Origin: Psychrobacter pasteurii | GTDB taxonomy: Bacteria > Pseudomonadota > Gammaproteobacteria > Pseudomonadales > Moraxellaceae | Direction of reading: 5' to 3' | Length of the DNA stretch: 64,000 nt | NCBI RefSeq assembly: GCF_900162815.1 | Contig: NZ_FUGD01000087.1 | Coordinates: 36,794-100,793, forward strand | Part shown: one piece after another, positions 46,192 through 55,319 of the stretch | Layout of the letters: every line of letters begins with the position of its first letter | How positions within the stretch are numbered: position 1 is the stretch's first letter | Program-made: the position numbers and the translations under genes | The notes under the pieces: model-generated | What the model was told of the DNA's origin: nothing | Databases searched by the model: none | What the model saw: only the letters and a program-made list of their open reading frames with translations

Positions 46192-46910
46192 TGAGTGCTT
46201 TAACTAAATCATTGACCGGCTTCGGATTTGGTGTTGCTTTAACACTAGCCGCTACCACATCTGCCCAAGCAGCAGGTGCGGAGAGCTGTGGTACCTTTAC
46301 CAACGCAGAAGGTGTAGAAGAGCAGCTGGCTTGTAGTACTGCCCCAATTGACTTCTCTAACAAGGGGTCATTGCAGCGCGGTGCTACCATGTTCATGAAC
46401 TACTGTGCTAGCTGTCACACGGCAAAATATGTGCGTCACTCGCGTATTGCTCAAGACTTAGAGATTCCACCTGAGTTGGTTGAAAAGTACCTATTGGTAA
46501 CTTCAGATCAGATCGGTGATCATATTGACAATGGCGTTGACCCAGACATTCAAGCAGGTTGGTTTGGTGCACCACCACCAGATTTATCACTAGAGACTCG
46601 CTTACGTAGTGATGACTGGGTGTACACCTACTTACTAAGCTTCTATGAAGATCCAAGCCGTCCTTGGGGTGCTAACAACTTGGTACTACAGAACGCAGCG
46701 ATGCCTCATGTACTTCTAAACTTACAAAACGAGTTAGGTGAAGAAGAATATCGTAGTCGTGTGGGTGACCTAGTCAACTTCATGGCTTGGATGGCAGAGC
46801 CTGTTCGTGAAGACCGTAAGCGTTATGGCTTCTTCGTGATGATCTTCTTATTGATTTTATTAATCCCAGTTTATCTATTGAACAAAGAGTTCTGGAAAGA
46901 CGTTAAATAA
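46191..46910 (+). CDS. petC: Ubiquinol-cytochrome c reductase, cytochrome c1
   Basis: Carries the c-type heme passing electrons to soluble cytochrome c. Signal peptide (about 1-26, cleavage after AQA), heme attachment motif CASCH, a methionine ligand region (NAAMPHVL) and a C-terminal membrane anchor (about 216-233, FFVMIFLLILLIPVYLL). 239 residues. Its heme would be attached by the CcmFGHI system encoded 8-13 kb upstream. A terminator follows at 46948. Confidence 0.96.
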   Translation: MSALTKSLTGFGFGVALTLAATTSAQAAGAESCGTFTNAEGVEEQLACSTAPIDFSNKGSLQRGATMFMNYCASCHTAKYVRHSRIAQDLEIPPELVEKYLLVTSDQIGDHIDNGVDPDIQAGWFGAPPPDLSLETRLRSDDWVYTYLLSFYEDPSRPWGANNLVLQNAAMPHVLLNLQNELGEEEYRSRVGDLVNFMAWMAEPVREDRKRYGFFVMIFLLILLIPVYLLNKEFWKDVK

Positions 46911-46947
46911 TCTCTCTCTACTCTAAATGAGCATAGAAAACTGAGTA

Positions 46948-46977
46948 AAAGACGATAGAAATCTATCGTCTTTTTTT
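46948..46977 (+). terminator. Intrinsic terminator of petABC
   Basis: GACGATAGA pairs with TCTATCGTC (loop AA), extended by flanking A/T pairs and followed by seven T. Confidence 0.92.
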
Positions 46978-47064
46978 ATGCATTAAATTTGGTAAAGATT
47001 ATGCAATTGATTAACCTAGGCAGTTTGGTTACTATGCTAGTCTATTCATTGCTTTATGTAGTCT

Positions 47065-47679
47065 ATGATTGATCCTAAAGACATTCCTGACAGCCAGATT
47101 GTGCTGTATGCTGATGATGGTTACGATAGCCACGTAGTCCGACTATTGTTAGTAGAAAAAAAAGTGAAGTATTATTTATCGCTCCTTGATAGCGAACGAC
47201 CAGAAGATTTACGTCAGTTAAATCCTTACAATACCATTCCCGTTTTGGTACATCGCGACTTTAGCTTATATGAGCTAAATGTCATTTTTGAGTATCTAGA
47301 AGACAGATACCATGGTCATAAGCTATTGCCTGATAGTCCCAAACAAAAAGCACTACAACGACAACTTGCTTGGCGTATCCAAAATGACTGGTTAAAGCTG
47401 GGCCGTATTTTATTAACTCATAAAGACAGCATTAACCCGCAACAAGCCAAAATTGCCCATCAAAAGTTATCTGATGCTTTAGTGACTTTATCTCCAGTAT
47501 TTGGACAATCTAGTTATTTTATGTCGGATGAGTTTGGCTGGTGTGATGTATTACTAGGCGCCATGCTATATCGGCTTGATGAGATGCAAATAGAGTTGCC
47601 TACTCACTTATGTCGTCCTTTGATTGAATATCAAAAGCGCCTATTTGAGCGCGAAAGCTTTTTACAAACTATAGAATAA
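47065..47679 (+). CDS. sspA: Stringent starvation protein A
   Basis: GST-fold protein that binds RNA polymerase and alters promoter use under starvation. N-terminal thioredoxin-like domain (QIVLYADDGYDSHVVRLLLVEKKV, NPYNTIPVLVHRDFSLYE) and an all-helical C-terminal domain; the catalytic GST residues are not needed. 204 residues. The order rpsI-petABC-sspA-sspB is widespread in beta- and gammaproteobacteria and supports the call. sspB follows after 28 bases. Confidence 0.95.
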   Translation: MIDPKDIPDSQIVLYADDGYDSHVVRLLLVEKKVKYYLSLLDSERPEDLRQLNPYNTIPVLVHRDFSLYELNVIFEYLEDRYHGHKLLPDSPKQKALQRQLAWRIQNDWLKLGRILLTHKDSINPQQAKIAHQKLSDALVTLSPVFGQSSYFMSDEFGWCDVLLGAMLYRLDEMQIELPTHLCRPLIEYQKRLFERESFLQTIE

Positions 47680-47707
47680 ATAAATTTAAACTATAAAAGA
47701 GGTTACT

Positions 47708-48145
47708 ATGACAGAAGAGCTGAACTTGACCCCCACTCGTCCTTATATGATCAGAGCTTTTTATGAGTGGTTAGAAGACAATGCTCTAACTCCCTACTTG
47801 CTCGTTGATGCCACGCAAGACAACTTAGTGATTCCAACAGAGCACGTTCAAGATGGTAAAATCGTATTAAATATTGCTAGCCAAGCTACAGGCAATATGA
47901 ATATCGACAATAACTACATTAATTTTAATGCCCGTTTTGGTGGGGTGTCTCGCGAGTTATGGATTCCTATGCAGGCTGTGATGGCACTTTTTGCTAAAGA
48001 AAATCAGTCTATTGCCATGCCTTTTGACCCCTCAGAATATGATAACTTTACCCCTGAAGAGCCTGAGCCTTCTAAACCTAAGCCTCCCTCTAAAGCAGAG
48101 ACGGTTGAGCGAGCTAAAAAAGCAGGGCTAAAAATCCTAAAATAA
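47708..48145 (+). CDS. sspB: ClpXP adaptor SspB
   Basis: Delivers ssrA-tagged proteins to ClpXP. 145 residues: the N-terminal tag-binding fold (RPYMIRAFYEWLEDNALTPYLLVDA, VIPTEHVQDGKIVLNIA, FNARFGGVSRELWIP), a Pro/Glu-rich linker, and a C-terminal ClpX-binding tail with Leu/Lys residues (KAGLKILK). AAAGAGG precedes the ATG. A hairpin terminator follows at 48221. Confidence 0.95.
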   Translation: MTEELNLTPTRPYMIRAFYEWLEDNALTPYLLVDATQDNLVIPTEHVQDGKIVLNIASQATGNMNIDNNYINFNARFGGVSRELWIPMQAVMALFAKENQSIAMPFDPSEYDNFTPEEPEPSKPKPPSKAETVERAKKAGLKILK

Positions 48146-48220
48146 TCAGTCAACTAGCAACCAAAAAAATTGGCTGTAATAAGTTAGACTATCTTAATAT
48201 TTAAAAACCGTTGATAATAT

Positions 48221-48247
48221 AAAGGTCTCTTTTTAGAGGCCTTTTAT
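48221..48247 (+). terminator. Terminator after sspB
   Basis: AAAGGTCTC pairs with GAGGCCTTT (one G-U pair), followed by TTATTT. Moderate strength. Confidence 0.7.
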
Positions 48248-48316
48248 TTGCGCTCAATAAATAGTTGTCATGTTATGAAAAACCAACCACCTCATTAACT
48301 TATTGTGTGATAAAAC

Positions 48317-48952
48317 ATGCCCAGTTATTACATTACTCCGGACATACTAATTTACCTATTTGATATGGTCGGGGTTATTGCCTGTGCCATTGCCGGCACC
48401 CTACTCGCCCAGCATAAGGGATTTGATATTGCAGGTTGTATCTTGGTCTCTATGGCGAATGCCATCGGCGGTGGTACCATCCGTGATGTGATAATCGATC
48501 GCCATCCGCTGTTTTGGATGACAGATTTAAACTACATCATTGTAATTACCATTACCTCATTAATTCTGCAAATATTCTTTCATCTGTATCATAAAATCGA
48601 TACTGCATTAAAGTTTTTTGATGCCATTGGCCTTGCCGCTTTTAGTGTCATTGGTCTAAAAGTTGCTCTCTCCCAAGGCGTTGCCCCTGCCATCGCTGTT
48701 TTAATGGCGGTCTGTACTGCTATTGTCGGGGGTATGGTTCGAGATATTATTTGTAATGAAATTCCTTTGGTGCTACAAAGAGAAATTTATATCACCGCAA
48801 GCGTGATTGGCTCATGCTGTTACTTTGTCATGCAAGCGCTTGGTGTCGATCCAGGGGTTAACGACTTATTAACCTTGGGTATTATATTTTTCGTTCGTAT
48901 CTTGGCACTTATCTTTGATTGGCACCTACCTTCTATTCGCTTAGTCGATTAA
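48317..48952 (+). CDS. TRIC-type channel / UPF0126 membrane protein
   Basis: 211 residues with seven hydrophobic segments in two inverted halves, each carrying a conserved GG-x-R-D motif (GGGTIRDVI about residues 56-64 and GGMVRDII about 140-147). These are the signatures of bacterial homologues of trimeric intracellular cation channels (YadS/YicG family), which conduct potassium in vitro. The in vivo role is unknown. It stands between two terminators as a single transcription unit. Confidence 0.88.
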   Translation: MPSYYITPDILIYLFDMVGVIACAIAGTLLAQHKGFDIAGCILVSMANAIGGGTIRDVIIDRHPLFWMTDLNYIIVITITSLILQIFFHLYHKIDTALKFFDAIGLAAFSVIGLKVALSQGVAPAIAVLMAVCTAIVGGMVRDIICNEIPLVLQREIYITASVIGSCCYFVMQALGVDPGVNDLLTLGIIFFVRILALIFDWHLPSIRLVD

Positions 48953-48976
48953 TAGCTTAGTAGTTTGTAGAGCAAT

Positions 48977-49008
48977 AAAAAGCCTAAACGTCACAGTTTA
49001 GGCTTTTT
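48977..49008. terminator. Bidirectional terminator between the TRIC gene and recJ
   Basis: AAAAAGCCTAAAC pairs with GTTTAGGCTTTTT around a 6-base loop; A and T runs on both sides let it serve both convergent genes. Confidence 0.92.
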
Positions 49009-49031
49009 ATTTGTTATCAACTAATCCGCAT

Positions 49032-50837
49032 TTAAGGCACTATGTGAGTCACTGCCAAATCTTTGATCATCATTTGGATGTTTTGATTGCCATTCCACTC
49101 ATTGATATTCAACTCAAATAATACATGCACCTCTTTGGCCCGATAATCCCATTTATCTGTATCGTAGTTAAACCAAATGGCATCTACCGGATACAGCACG
49201 CCAGGATATTTTAAAGAAAGCTTTAAATGCTTATCTTTTAGAATTCGACTGTCTAAAACTTCAAATAGACCATCAAATTGTGGGGCCACAAAGCCATGAC
49301 CCCAAATATGACTGTGAGTTAATGCTTCAACAAATTGCAGACTAAAATCGTCTGCTATCAGCTCCCCATCAGTAAACTGCTCTTCTTCAAATAAGGAAGG
49401 CTCTAAACTTTGCATTAACCGCTCAAAGGCTTCAGAAAAGCGCTCAAAATGCTTCTTTTTAAGCGTTAGACCGGCAGCCATAGCATGACCCCCAAAATGA
49501 GTAATCAGTTCAGGATCGCTCTCTGCTATGCTCTCAATGGCGTCTCGAATATGTATCCCTGGAATAGATCGGGCTGAGCCTTTAATGGCATCCTCATCGC
49601 CGACTTTGGCTTCATCGGCAGGAGCAAAGACGATCGCAGGTCGATAGTGGGTTTCTTTTAGGCGGCCGGCAACGATACCAATGACCCCTTGATGCCAATC
49701 ATCTTGATATAAAATAAGACTGCGTAAGCCACTTGCCTTTGTTTTAGCTTCAACTGAATCTTTTACATCCGTACTGGCGGACTGTGAGTCATCAGATAAC
49801 TGTAGCTGGCGTAAGATATCATCGGCTTGCTCACGCATGCCCCCCTCTACAAAACGGCGCTCTTTGTTGAGCTTATCAAGCTCAAATGCCAAACGTTTTG
49901 CCTCCTCCATACTGTCTGCCATCAAGCATTCAATACCAATACGCATATTGTCCATACGCCCAGCTGCATTGATACGAGGTCCAATGACGAAGCCAAAGTC
50001 TTGAACGGTCATCTTTTGTGGATCACGGCCAGCAAGCTCGAGCAAGGCTAAAATGCCTAATGAACAGCGACCTTCTCGTATTGCCGCTAAACCATGCGCC
50101 ACCAAAGTTCTATTGTTGTGATCTAATACCCCAACATCAGCCACAGTTCCTAGGGCTACCAAATCTAAATAACGGCTTACCTGAGCACTAGAGCGCCCTG
50201 CCTCACGGCGATATTTAGACAATCGACCCAATAAATAAAACGCCACACCTACGCCAACCAAAGCTTTACTATCAAATTCACATTTCAATTGGTTGGGGTT
50301 AACCACAGCGTGTGCTTCAGGGTTAGGTTTGGTAGTTAAGTGGTGGTCAGTGATTATCACTGTAATACCATTTTCTCGTGCTTTATCGACCCCTTCATGG
50401 CTGGAAATACCATTATCCACGGTGACAATAATGTCAGGAGCATATTCATCAATCCCCAACTGCACAATTTCAGGGGTTAATCCATAACCGTACTTGAACC
50501 TATCTGGCACCACAAAGTCAACTTCTGCGCCCATCTCCCCCAGTACTCGCATCATTAAAGCGGTACTGGTTGCGCCGTCACAATCAAAGTCGCCAACGAT
50601 CAATATGCGCTGCTGACTTTCGATGGCTGTGTCTAAAATCTTTACCGCTTCGTCGATATCTTTTAATCCATCAGCCGGTAGCAAGGTAGATAACCCATAA
50701 TCTAAAGCCTCACTACTTTTGACACCGCGGGCTAAGAACAGGCGAGTTAGAGTTGGAGAGTATTGATATAAATTTTGTAAGCCTTCAGGCAAATCAGCAG
50801 GGAGCTTTCCAGTAAATCGTGGGGTCAAATTCAACAT
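49032..50837 (-). CDS. recJ: Single-stranded-DNA exonuclease RecJ
   Basis: 5'-3' ssDNA exonuclease for recombination and mismatch repair. 601 residues with the DHH-family motifs: VGDFDCDGATSTALM, DNGISSHEG, ITDHHLTT, the LGTVADV segment (motif IV), and the DHHA1 domain with the GGHAMAAGLTL motif (about 455-465). The C-terminal OB-like domain runs to the end. A Ser/Ala insert lies around 345-365. No clear ribosome-binding site before the ATG. Confidence 0.96.
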   Translation of the reverse strand: MLNLTPRFTGKLPADLPEGLQNLYQYSPTLTRLFLARGVKSSEALDYGLSTLLPADGLKDIDEAVKILDTAIESQQRILIVGDFDCDGATSTALMMRVLGEMGAEVDFVVPDRFKYGYGLTPEIVQLGIDEYAPDIIVTVDNGISSHEGVDKARENGITVIITDHHLTTKPNPEAHAVVNPNQLKCEFDSKALVGVGVAFYLLGRLSKYRREAGRSSAQVSRYLDLVALGTVADVGVLDHNNRTLVAHGLAAIREGRCSLGILALLELAGRDPQKMTVQDFGFVIGPRINAAGRMDNMRIGIECLMADSMEEAKRLAFELDKLNKERRFVEGGMREQADDILRQLQLSDDSQSASTDVKDSVEAKTKASGLRSLILYQDDWHQGVIGIVAGRLKETHYRPAIVFAPADEAKVGDEDAIKGSARSIPGIHIRDAIESIAESDPELITHFGGHAMAAGLTLKKKHFERFSEAFERLMQSLEPSLFEEEQFTDGELIADDFSLQFVEALTHSHIWGHGFVAPQFDGLFEVLDSRILKDKHLKLSLKYPGVLYPVDAIWFNYDTDKWDYRAKEVHVLFELNINEWNGNQNIQMMIKDLAVTHIVP

Positions 50838-51181
50838 AATTTTATATAGTTAACTCATTAAGGGGGATAGGAAACAGTAAGTTCAATTAAAACAGCAAGT
50901 CCAGTTAAAGACGATTAGGGCAATGGCTTAATTTTTAAATTAAAATTATAATTTTTTACAAAACTTACGCGGTTAGGCGTTGTAGATACAAACTCGCACT
51001 TGTGTCAAACTAAGGATTCTTTAAAATTCCTACTATAAACCAATAGCTTATTAATTGAACTGTAAATTTTCAAAGACAGTAAATTCTCAAAGACAATAGA
51101 AGACTAAGCTTTCCTATTAAGTCTTTATATAATCTGTCTTAATAGCAGTTTCTTACATTAACTCTACTATAAGGATGCTTC
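50838..51181. promoter_or_regulatory. recJ / 51182 divergent intergenic region
   Basis: 344 AT-rich bases without a gene. A perfect TATAAT at 51128-51133 is the likely -10 for the rightward gene, but the -35 positions match poorly. The phrase TCAAAGACA is repeated (around 51070 and 51086). Nothing else was recognised. Confidence 0.35.
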
Positions 51182-51697
51182 ATGATAACTCTTCCTGCAG
51201 CTGAAAAACTACCAGAAACCATTGATCCTGACTTAAACCTAGAAAAGATCAAAAAAGAATGCCAAGAAATGGTTAAAAAACGTGCTAAATATTCTGCAGG
51301 TGCTGCCATTATCCCGGTTCCTTTCGTTGACATCGCAATCGATGCTGGCATCTTAACCCAACTGCTTCCAGAAATCAGTGCTCGTTTTGGTCTAATCTCT
51401 GAGCGTGAATCTGCTATCGACTTAGATGCCAAAGAAATTCACTGGAGCGAAATGAAAAACCGTGCGGTAGATTTTGCCGGCTTAATGGCCACTCGCGGTG
51501 TGGTGAAAAAGACCGTACAGGGTTACGGCGGACGTATTGTGGCCAAACAAGTAACCAAGTTTATTCCATTAGGCGGTCAAATGGTTGCGGCTACTATGGG
51601 TTATATGATTTTCAAAAAGATTGCTAATGACCACATCAATCAGTGCTATAAGCTAGCCAAAAATATTCAGCAAAATCAGCACAGTCAAAACGTTTAA
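51182..51697 (+). CDS. Small membrane-associated helical protein, DUF697-like
   Basis: 171 residues, not firmly recognised. An N-terminal charged helix (LEKIKKECQEMVKKRAKYS) leads into a Gly/Ala/Pro-rich hydrophobic stretch (GAAIIPVPFVDIAIDAGILTQLLPEI). A second amphipathic hydrophobic region (about 120-150, TKFIPLGGQMVAATMGYMIF) follows. This pattern resembles DUF697-type domains found at the C-terminus of some GTPases, here without any GTPase. No signal peptide. It has its own terminator and lies between recJ (divergent) and pit (convergent), so neighbours do not suggest a role. Confidence 0.5.
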   Translation: MITLPAAEKLPETIDPDLNLEKIKKECQEMVKKRAKYSAGAAIIPVPFVDIAIDAGILTQLLPEISARFGLISERESAIDLDAKEIHWSEMKNRAVDFAGLMATRGVVKKTVQGYGGRIVAKQVTKFIPLGGQMVAATMGYMIFKKIANDHINQCYKLAKNIQQNQHSQNV

Positions 51698-51740
51698 TCT
51701 TTATCCGATTTCTTAGCTAATTTAAGCCGCTAGAATACAC

Positions 51741-51770
51741 AAGGCCCCCATAATTAATTATGGGGGCCTT
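51741..51770. terminator. Perfect 30-bp palindrome, bidirectional terminator
   Basis: AAGGCCCCCATAATT followed by its exact reverse complement, between two convergent genes. The stem is very GC-rich at its base, but the T-tails are short (TT then GTTAG). Confidence 0.75.
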
Positions 51771-51807
51771 GTTAGTTTTCATATGGTTTTGATATAAGAC
51801 TAAGCAG

Positions 51808-53421
51808 TTAGAAGATATTGGTTAAAATTAGGTAACTGATCATAGACATGGTCGCTGCTGCAGGTAAAGTCACTACCCAAGCTAGACCAATTGGCTTCAT
51901 CAGACCCCAGCTGGTGTTCTTATTTACCATACCAATACCCAATACCGCACCCACTAATACGTGAGTACTTGAGACTGGTAGACCTAACATAGAAGCACCC
52001 ATTACCACGGCCGCTGCTGATAATTCAGCTGAGAAACCAGAAGCTGGATGCATTTGCGCTAAATTGGTACCAACCGTTTGAATAACTTCTTTACCAATGA
52101 ACCATAAGCCCACAATTAGAGCCACACCAAAGGTAACCATAACAGGGGCAGGTACGGCAGCTTCACTGGCGATAGCGTTAGTACGAATAACGTCCATAAT
52201 CGCAGCGAAAGGACCCACCGCGTTGGCAATATCATTAGCACCATGACTAAATGCAAAGCCGGCAGCAGTAAAGACCTGCATCCAACTAAATAGAATAAAA
52301 GTCGCTCGAGTTAGATCCTCTTTTTGCTTACCTTTAATACTCTTAGTGTAGATATAAGTGGTTAGCCAAATTAGGGCACCCACCATGATCATTAACAAGA
52401 AGCCATGTAAAGAAGTCAGCGTCATCTTCACATTACTTAGGCCCTTGAACACAACCATAGCCGTCATTACCACACCGCCAAACGCTGCAATTAAAGGCAC
52501 CCAATGACGTAATGCTTTTAGGGTGTCAATACTCGCTCTTTCGCGTTCAATATCATAAAGCTCTTGGTAGTAATCCGTCTCTAAGTCGTCACGCTCTGTG
52601 TCTTCATCTTTATAGATTTCTTGGTCACGAACCATCTTTGAGGTATAGGATATCTGCAAAGATTCAGCCAGCTCGTTTAACCACTCTTTATGACGCTTTT
52701 TAAGGGCTTTTTTCGCAGCTTTCAACTCTTTCACACGCTCTTCTGCGCGGTCGTTATAAGCTAAGATATTGACCTTAATTTGACCATAAAGAAGGTAAGC
52801 TAAGACGCCGCCCAATAATGGAGATAGGATCCAAGAGATGGCAATCTGCCCCACTTGGTCCCACTGTACCGTTGATAAAGCGGTTTCGGTACCGCCAATC
52901 TGAATACCCATTATTATGGAGCTCCCCACCACGCCACCAATAATTGAGTGGGTAGTAGAGACAGGTAACCCCTTTTTGGTAGCAAATAGCAACCAAAATG
53001 CTGCAGCAATCAAGGCTGACAACATCACATAAATAAATAAGTTAGGGGTAACTGCTGGACCTAAGAGTTCTAGATCAACGATGCCTTTACGAATGGTGTC
53101 AGTAACCTCACCACCGGCAATAACTGCCCCAGACACCTCAAAAATAGCAGCAACCGCTAAAGCTTGGGGGATGGTTAACGTACCTGCGCCTACGGACGTA
53201 CCAAATGAGTTTGCGACATCGTTACCGCCAATATTGAAGGCCATAAAGATGCCAAATACAGTGGCGACGATAAACAGCGTAGTTTGTTGATGGTTAGTAT
53301 AATCTAGACCCCACCATATAAAGTAGGCCGTAACTGCAAAAAGGAAAATACCAAAGGTGTAGTTAGCCTTTGCTGATCCCTTAAAGTGGGTACCACTAGG
53401 TGTAGTTGACTTTGGAAGCAT
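51808..53421 (-). CDS. PiT-family inorganic phosphate transporter
   Basis: Low-affinity phosphate (metal-phosphate) symporter in the inner membrane. 537 residues with about ten to twelve membrane spans. Both PiT signature repeats are present: GGNDVANSFGT (N-terminal half) and HGANDIANAVGP (C-terminal half). A highly charged cytoplasmic loop of about 80 residues (about 215-300, rich in Glu/Lys/Arg, coiled-coil-like) separates the halves, longer than in E. coli PitA. It lies next to the polyphosphate:AMP phosphotransferase gene. A GC hairpin sits 33 bases upstream of the start. Confidence 0.93.
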   Translation of the reverse strand: MLPKSTTPSGTHFKGSAKANYTFGIFLFAVTAYFIWWGLDYTNHQQTTLFIVATVFGIFMAFNIGGNDVANSFGTSVGAGTLTIPQALAVAAIFEVSGAVIAGGEVTDTIRKGIVDLELLGPAVTPNLFIYVMLSALIAAAFWLLFATKKGLPVSTTHSIIGGVVGSSIIMGIQIGGTETALSTVQWDQVGQIAISWILSPLLGGVLAYLLYGQIKVNILAYNDRAEERVKELKAAKKALKKRHKEWLNELAESLQISYTSKMVRDQEIYKDEDTERDDLETDYYQELYDIERERASIDTLKALRHWVPLIAAFGGVVMTAMVVFKGLSNVKMTLTSLHGFLLMIMVGALIWLTTYIYTKSIKGKQKEDLTRATFILFSWMQVFTAAGFAFSHGANDIANAVGPFAAIMDVIRTNAIASEAAVPAPVMVTFGVALIVGLWFIGKEVIQTVGTNLAQMHPASGFSAELSAAAVVMGASMLGLPVSSTHVLVGAVLGIGMVNKNTSWGLMKPIGLAWVVTLPAAATMSMISYLILTNIF

Positions 53422-53453
53422 GATATTTCTGAGCCAATCGGAGGTGAAAATGT

Positions 53454-53473
53454 AAAACCCCGAGAAATCGGGG
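53454..53473 (-). terminator. GC hairpin with T-run just upstream of the pit start
   Basis: On the minus strand CCCCGA pairs with TCGGGG (4-base loop) and four T follow, then ACATTTTC. Only about 33 bases separate it from the pit ATG, so there is little room for a promoter after it. It may end the upstream pap transcript, or act as an attenuator inside a pit leader. Confidence 0.5.
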
Positions 53474-53657
53474 CTTCAATGAATTAAAACAAGTCCGTTT
53501 GATCGAGACAATTACCAACCCTACGCTACATAAGGCTTTAAGCCTATTTTAGCGTAAGGTTATTAGCATTATTTGACAGGCGTTTATGCCCATTATAAAT
53601 AAATTCTGTCTATTATACCCTTGTCAGGTTGAACTTGAAACAGCTGTTTTTTTAACC

Positions 53658-55319
53658 TCAAATTTTAATCACTTTTTCAAGTTGCGCAATGGCATGGTCC
53701 AATACCGCCAATCTTGCCGTTCGCTTATCATTGGTAGCCACAACATGCCAAGGGGCATTCTTCGTATTTGTCCGTGCCAGCATATCTGCAGCTGCTTGCA
53801 CATACTCATGCCACTTATCGCGATTGCGCCAGTCATCTTCGGTCAGTTTAAACTGTTTGTGTGGCGTCTCTTTTCTTTCCTCAAAGCGCTCTAGCTGCTC
53901 TTGCTTATCTATAGCCAGCCAATATTTAAGAATAATGGTTCCTTTCGCAGCCAAATCACGCTCCATGCGATTGATTTCCTCATAAGCGCGTTGCCAGGCG
54001 GCCTCACTGGCAAAGCCTTCAATTCTTTCTACCAGTACGCGGCCATACCAAGTCCGATCAAAAATTGCGATTCGACTCAAGCGCTCTTCTTTTAAGGTTG
54101 GAGAGAACTCAGGCATACGCTTCCAAAATCGCCACAAATAAGGGTGTTGCAGCTCAATGCGATTTGGGGCAGAGATATTATAAATCTGATACTCACGAGG
54201 GTCTAATGGAGCAACCAACCGCTTAATAGCCCCTCCTTTACCTGCCGCATCCATGCCTTCAAAGGCAAATATCACATGATGGTTGGTGGGCTCGTCCTCC
54301 CCGTCTTTGCCTCTATAATCAGCTCGGGCACGTAACAGTTCAGCCAAGCGCTGTTGCTTTTTAGCCAACGCTTTTTGATAATCAGTTTTGCCTATATCCG
54401 GATCATCAATATCAGTTAGCTTATCTGGCACATCTGCCCACGAAAACGCCGCATTGATATTACGACTAATTTCAGATACCAAAGGATGTTTACTGTCATT
54501 TTGATGACTGCTTAATAAAGCGCTTTGAGTGGCATGCAACACCTCATGGCAAAAATGCAGATTGGCTTCTTCTGAATAGCCTTGATCCTTATAATCCTTT
54601 TTCGATTTATTTTCGGTAATATCTTCAGGCTCACTGCCATCAATGATGACCCAGTCTTGCTGCTGACTTAAGATAACTTTGGCAATTTTATTAAAGCGTT
54701 TGACTTTCTTTTTACTCTGCCAGTCCATGTGGTACAACCATTCTGGATCTTCTTTATCGTCTTTTATACGGTGCTTTAAAGTATCTTCATCTATATGAAA
54801 CCAACATTTTAATAGCTTGGTGTGGTTGTTCATTAGATCAAGCTCAAACTCTGCCAATAAATCCAGCTGATGACGCAGATAAACTTCCCATGTTTTAAAT
54901 CCATCTTCCTTATCATCAGACTTATCCTGCTTCATCAGCCGTAGTGCGCCCTCAATTAGGTCAGCATACCAGTTACCAAAGTACGCAGTTATATTGCCAT
55001 GACGGGGCAATTTCGCCACGTGTGGCTGCCAGATAGGCTCATATTTACTGGGTATCGTACCAATCGTGGCCTCAACGTTTAACAATCTTGGGTCTACCCA
55101 CTGGCGTAACTGAGTCACGGCTGCCCCTTTGCCCGAATACTCCATACCATTTACTAGTACCAATAGACCCGTGGCTTGCCCTTGCTGACGGGTTTCACGC
55201 AAGGCATATTGCGCCTTCACCAGCTCTAAGCGTAACTCATCTTCATCCATATGGAATTTGCTTAAAGGGTCAGCATTAATACGCATCTCTTTGCTTTCAT
55301 TCTTATTATCTTTAGACAT
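53658..55319 (-). CDS. pap: Polyphosphate:AMP phosphotransferase (two-domain PPK2, class II)
   Basis: Transfers phosphate from polyphosphate to AMP, giving ADP. 553 residues made of two tandem PPK2 domains: the first (about 20-265) has P-loop-like GMEYSGKGAAVTQL, the second (about 295-550) has FEGMDAAGKGGAIKRL and the lid motif FDRTWYGRVLVERIEGF. In the class II enzyme first studied in Acinetobacter johnsonii the second domain is the catalytic one; the substituted motif in domain 1 here fits that. Upstream of pit on the same strand, giving a phosphate-handling pair. AAAGGATG precedes the ATG. Confidence 0.92.
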   Translation of the reverse strand: MSKDNKNESKEMRINADPLSKFHMDEDELRLELVKAQYALRETRQQGQATGLLVLVNGMEYSGKGAAVTQLRQWVDPRLLNVEATIGTIPSKYEPIWQPHVAKLPRHGNITAYFGNWYADLIEGALRLMKQDKSDDKEDGFKTWEVYLRHQLDLLAEFELDLMNNHTKLLKCWFHIDEDTLKHRIKDDKEDPEWLYHMDWQSKKKVKRFNKIAKVILSQQQDWVIIDGSEPEDITENKSKKDYKDQGYSEEANLHFCHEVLHATQSALLSSHQNDSKHPLVSEISRNINAAFSWADVPDKLTDIDDPDIGKTDYQKALAKKQQRLAELLRARADYRGKDGEDEPTNHHVIFAFEGMDAAGKGGAIKRLVAPLDPREYQIYNISAPNRIELQHPYLWRFWKRMPEFSPTLKEERLSRIAIFDRTWYGRVLVERIEGFASEAAWQRAYEEINRMERDLAAKGTIILKYWLAIDKQEQLERFEERKETPHKQFKLTEDDWRNRDKWHEYVQAAADMLARTNTKNAPWHVVATNDKRTARLAVLDHAIAQLEKVIKI

